Source: Acidimicrobiales bacterium (GTDB lineage Bacteria > Actinomycetota > Acidimicrobiia > Acidimicrobiales > Iamiaceae). From it: a stretch of DNA of 40,217 bases. The position numbers and the translations under genes were made by a program. Of this stretch, positions 38,346 through 40,217 are shown one piece after another. The notes beneath the pieces are model-generated. The model saw only the letters and a list, made by a program, of their open reading frames with translations. It made no database searches and had not been told where the DNA came from. The first letter of the stretch is position 1, and each line of letters begins with the position of its first letter. The DNA lies in contig JAOBWM010000046.1 in NCBI GenBank assembly GCA_025463365.1, positions 1 through 40,217 of the forward strand, read 5' to 3'.

Positions 38346-40217
38346 ATGTCGAACACCATCGAGGTCCGGCGTGGTCCGCGTCGGCGGAAGGTTGCGGCGG
38401 CCGCCGCGGTCCTCGCGGCGATCGGCCTGTTGCCCCTCGCCACCGGAGCCCAGGCGAAGCCGACCGCATCGTCGAGCCCGTCGAGCAGCGCGGGCGATGC
38501 ACCGCTGACCGCCTCGGCCCAGCGCCAGATCGCCGCCATCGTGGCCGACAAGGACGCGCGGACCCCGACGGAGCAGAAGGTGGATTCCAACCTGCTCTAC
38601 GCCACTCGTGAGGCGAAGGGCGAGCGGGCGGTGCCCGGCGGACCGGACCTCGACACCGGCCTCGAGCCCGACAAGGCCGGCCAGGTCGTCGTCGACATCG
38701 ACGCGACCGTGACCAAATCCGTGCTCCGCCACATCGAGGCCTCCGGAGGCACGGTGGTGAACGCCGTCCCCGGCTTCGATTCCGTGCGGGCCCGCCTGCC
38801 GCTCGACGCCGTCCTCGCGGTGGCCGCAGACCCCGATGTGCGCAACGTCCGCCCGGGTGACGAGTTCCAGACCTCGCAGGCCGATGCCCCTGCCGTTCCC
38901 GCGGCTCCCGCCGGTGGTGGCAGCGATGCCGCCGCGTCGAGCATCGGTGCCGGCGAGAACGAGGCCGACACGACCCAGAACGCGGTCGCGGCGCGCGCGA
39001 CCTACGGCGTCGACGGAACCGGCGTCAAGGCGTGCGCCATCTCGAACGGCATCGCCACGCTGGCCGCTCGCCAGGCCTCCGGCGACCTCCCCGCAGTCGA
39101 CGTCCTGGCCGGCCAGGCCGGGACCGGTGACGAGGGCACAGCGATGCTCGAGCTCATCCACGACATCGCCCCCGGGGCCGCGCTCGGGTACGCCACCGCC
39201 AACCCGACGAGCGCCCAGTTCGCCCAGAACATCCTCGACCTGCAGGCCAGCGGGTGCGACGTGATCGTCGACGACATCAACTACTTCTCCGAGCGCACGT
39301 TCCAGGACGGCAACATCGCCCAGGCCATCAGCACGGTGAAGGCGTTGGGCACCATCTACTTCACCGCCGCGACCAACAGCGGCAACCTCCCTGACGGGAC
39401 GTCAGGCACGTGGCAGGGCGACTTCGCCGATGGCGGCACCCCCGCCTCCCCGCTCCCCACCGTCGGCTACAAGCTCCACCAGTGGGCGGCCGGGGTCACC
39501 CAGGACACGATCACCTCGGGCAGCGGCTCGCAGATCAACCTCGAGTGGGCCGATCCCACCGGTGCTTCGTCGAACGACTACGACCTCTACGTCTTGAACT
39601 CCGCCGGGACGAGCGTGGTCGCGTCGTCCACCAACATCCAGAACGGCAACGACAACCCGCAGGAGTCGACGGGCACGCAGAACACCACCGGCAACCGCGT
39701 CGTGGTCCTGAAGGCCACCGCGGCCGCCCCGCGCTACCTCGCCCTCTACACGAACCGGGCAAGGCTGACCGTCGCCACCGGAGGATCGTCGCGCGGCCAC
39801 AACGGCAGCGCCGACGCCGTCTCGGTCTCGGCCACCCCCGCTCGGACGAAGTGGTCGGGCGCCAGCCCCGCCGGCCCCTACGTGAGCCCGGGCGTCGGTC
39901 AACACTCCGGCTCGAACCTCTCGGAGCTCTTCACCAGCGACGGCCCGATCCGCAAGTTCTTCTTGAGCAACGGCACCGCCATCACCCCCGGCAACTTCAC
40001 CCACACCGGCGGGACCCCCCTCAACGGCCCCGATGTGACGGGCGCCGACGGTGTGGGCTCGACGACACCCGGATTCATCCCGTTCTTCGGGACGTCAGCG
40101 GCATCGCCCAACGTCGCAGCCATCGCCGCGCTGGCCCTGCAGGCGAAGCCGACGCTGACCCCGGCGCAGCTCGAGTCGGCCATGAAGAGCTCCGCCATCG
40201 ACATCGAGGCGGCCGGC
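38346..40217 (+). CDS. Secreted subtilase-fold (S8-like) protein with altered catalytic triad (3' end beyond window)
   Basis: 624 codons are open to the window edge without a stop. ATG 38346 is preceded by AGGAGG about 9 nt upstream. The signal peptide has an arginine-rich start (EVRRGPRRRK) and likely cleaves after GAQA (37). A Ser-rich linker and a propeptide-like region (to about 180, with VVVDIDATVTKSVLRHIEASG) precede the S8-like domain. The serine nucleophile is present (Ser584 in FGTSAASPNVAAIAAL), as is the oxyanion asparagine (Asn344 in AATNSGN). The usual aspartate is replaced (ISNG, Ser233) and HGT reads EGT (Glu263 in GDEGTAMLELIHDIAPGA). It may work through a Ser-Glu arrangement recalling sedolisins, or be a non-peptidase. 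Promoter-like TAGCGT lies upstream. Confidence 0.8.
   Translation, partial: MSNTIEVRRGPRRRKVAAAAAVLAAIGLLPLATGAQAKPTASSSPSSSAGDAPLTASAQRQIAAIVADKDARTPTEQKVDSNLLYATREAKGERAVPGGPDLDTGLEPDKAGQVVVDIDATVTKSVLRHIEASGGTVVNAVPGFDSVRARLPLDAVLAVAADPDVRNVRPGDEFQTSQADAPAVPAAPAGGGSDAAASSIGAGENEADTTQNAVAARATYGVDGTGVKACAISNGIATLAARQASGDLPAVDVLAGQAGTGDEGTAMLELIHDIAPGAALGYATANPTSAQFAQNILDLQASGCDVIVDDINYFSERTFQDGNIAQAISTVKALGTIYFTAATNSGNLPDGTSGTWQGDFADGGTPASPLPTVGYKLHQWAAGVTQDTITSGSGSQINLEWADPTGASSNDYDLYVLNSAGTSVVASSTNIQNGNDNPQESTGTQNTTGNRVVVLKATAAAPRYLALYTNRARLTVATGGSSRGHNGSADAVSVSATPARTKWSGASPAGPYVSPGVGQHSGSNLSELFTSDGPIRKFFLSNGTAITPGNFTHTGGTPLNGPDVTGADGVGSTTPGFIPFFGTSAASPNVAAIAALALQAKPTLTPAQLESAMKSSAIDIEAAG

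Overview
The window is very GC-rich DNA with actinobacterial traits: many GTG and TTG starts, genes joined by 4-bp ATGA/GTGA overlaps, and several start codons 6-8 nt downstream of a TAnnnT -10 box (probable leaderless mRNAs). Secreted proteins ending in DUF4214 domains, a seven-bladed PD40 propeller and a RecBCD operon suggest a member of the class Acidimicrobiia (Iamia/Ilumatobacter-like). That placement is inference; the sequence carries no rRNA. I see no transposase, integrase, CRISPR array or phage gene, so this reads as ordinary chromosome.

Layout. 1-5141: a possible polyamine/amine catabolism block, with the 5' end of a gene that may encode a PotA-like ABC ATPase, a PuuB-like FAD amine oxidase, a secreted DUF4214 protein and, divergently, a methylmalonate-semialdehyde-type dehydrogenase. 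5186-5258: tRNA-Thr(UGU). 5420-13411: a cyclic-di-GMP signalling island. It holds an EAL-GAF-GGDEF protein with both active sites intact, a PAS-EAL protein whose EAL site is largely lost, a PAS-(pseudoGGDEF)2-EAL-histidine kinase fusion, and two response regulators, the second overlapping the first. 13431-15340: thioredoxin-type glutathione peroxidase, universal stress protein and a lipoprotein esterase. 15411-21624: a secreted propeller-DUF4214 protein, a flavodoxin-like reductase, a large protein joining a glycan-lyase-like half to a glycosyltransferase, and a histidine-rich membrane hydroxylase.

21649-38207 is a 16.5-kb co-directional minus-strand block. In transcription order it holds a small membrane protein; recC-recB-recD; an SbcD-like phosphoesterase with an SMC/Rad50-like ATPase; and a translationally coupled trio of receiver-PP2C phosphatase, CHASE3-like histidine kinase and Rcp1-like receiver. 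38346-40217: the start of a secreted subtilase-fold protein with an altered catalytic triad.

Two observations stand out. First, recCBD and the SbcD/Rad50-like pair share an almost identical promoter-proximal element (21 of 22 bp). With an N8 spacer and a TAnnnT box it resembles the LexA-independent RecA-NDp/PafBC damage promoter of mycobacteria, and in both cases the start codon sits 6-7 nt after the -10 box. This suggests a co-regulated double-strand-break repair regulon and moves the recC start to 37787. Second, the c-di-GMP island couples a predicted active phosphodiesterase to an intact histidine kinase in one polypeptide, upstream of two response regulators.
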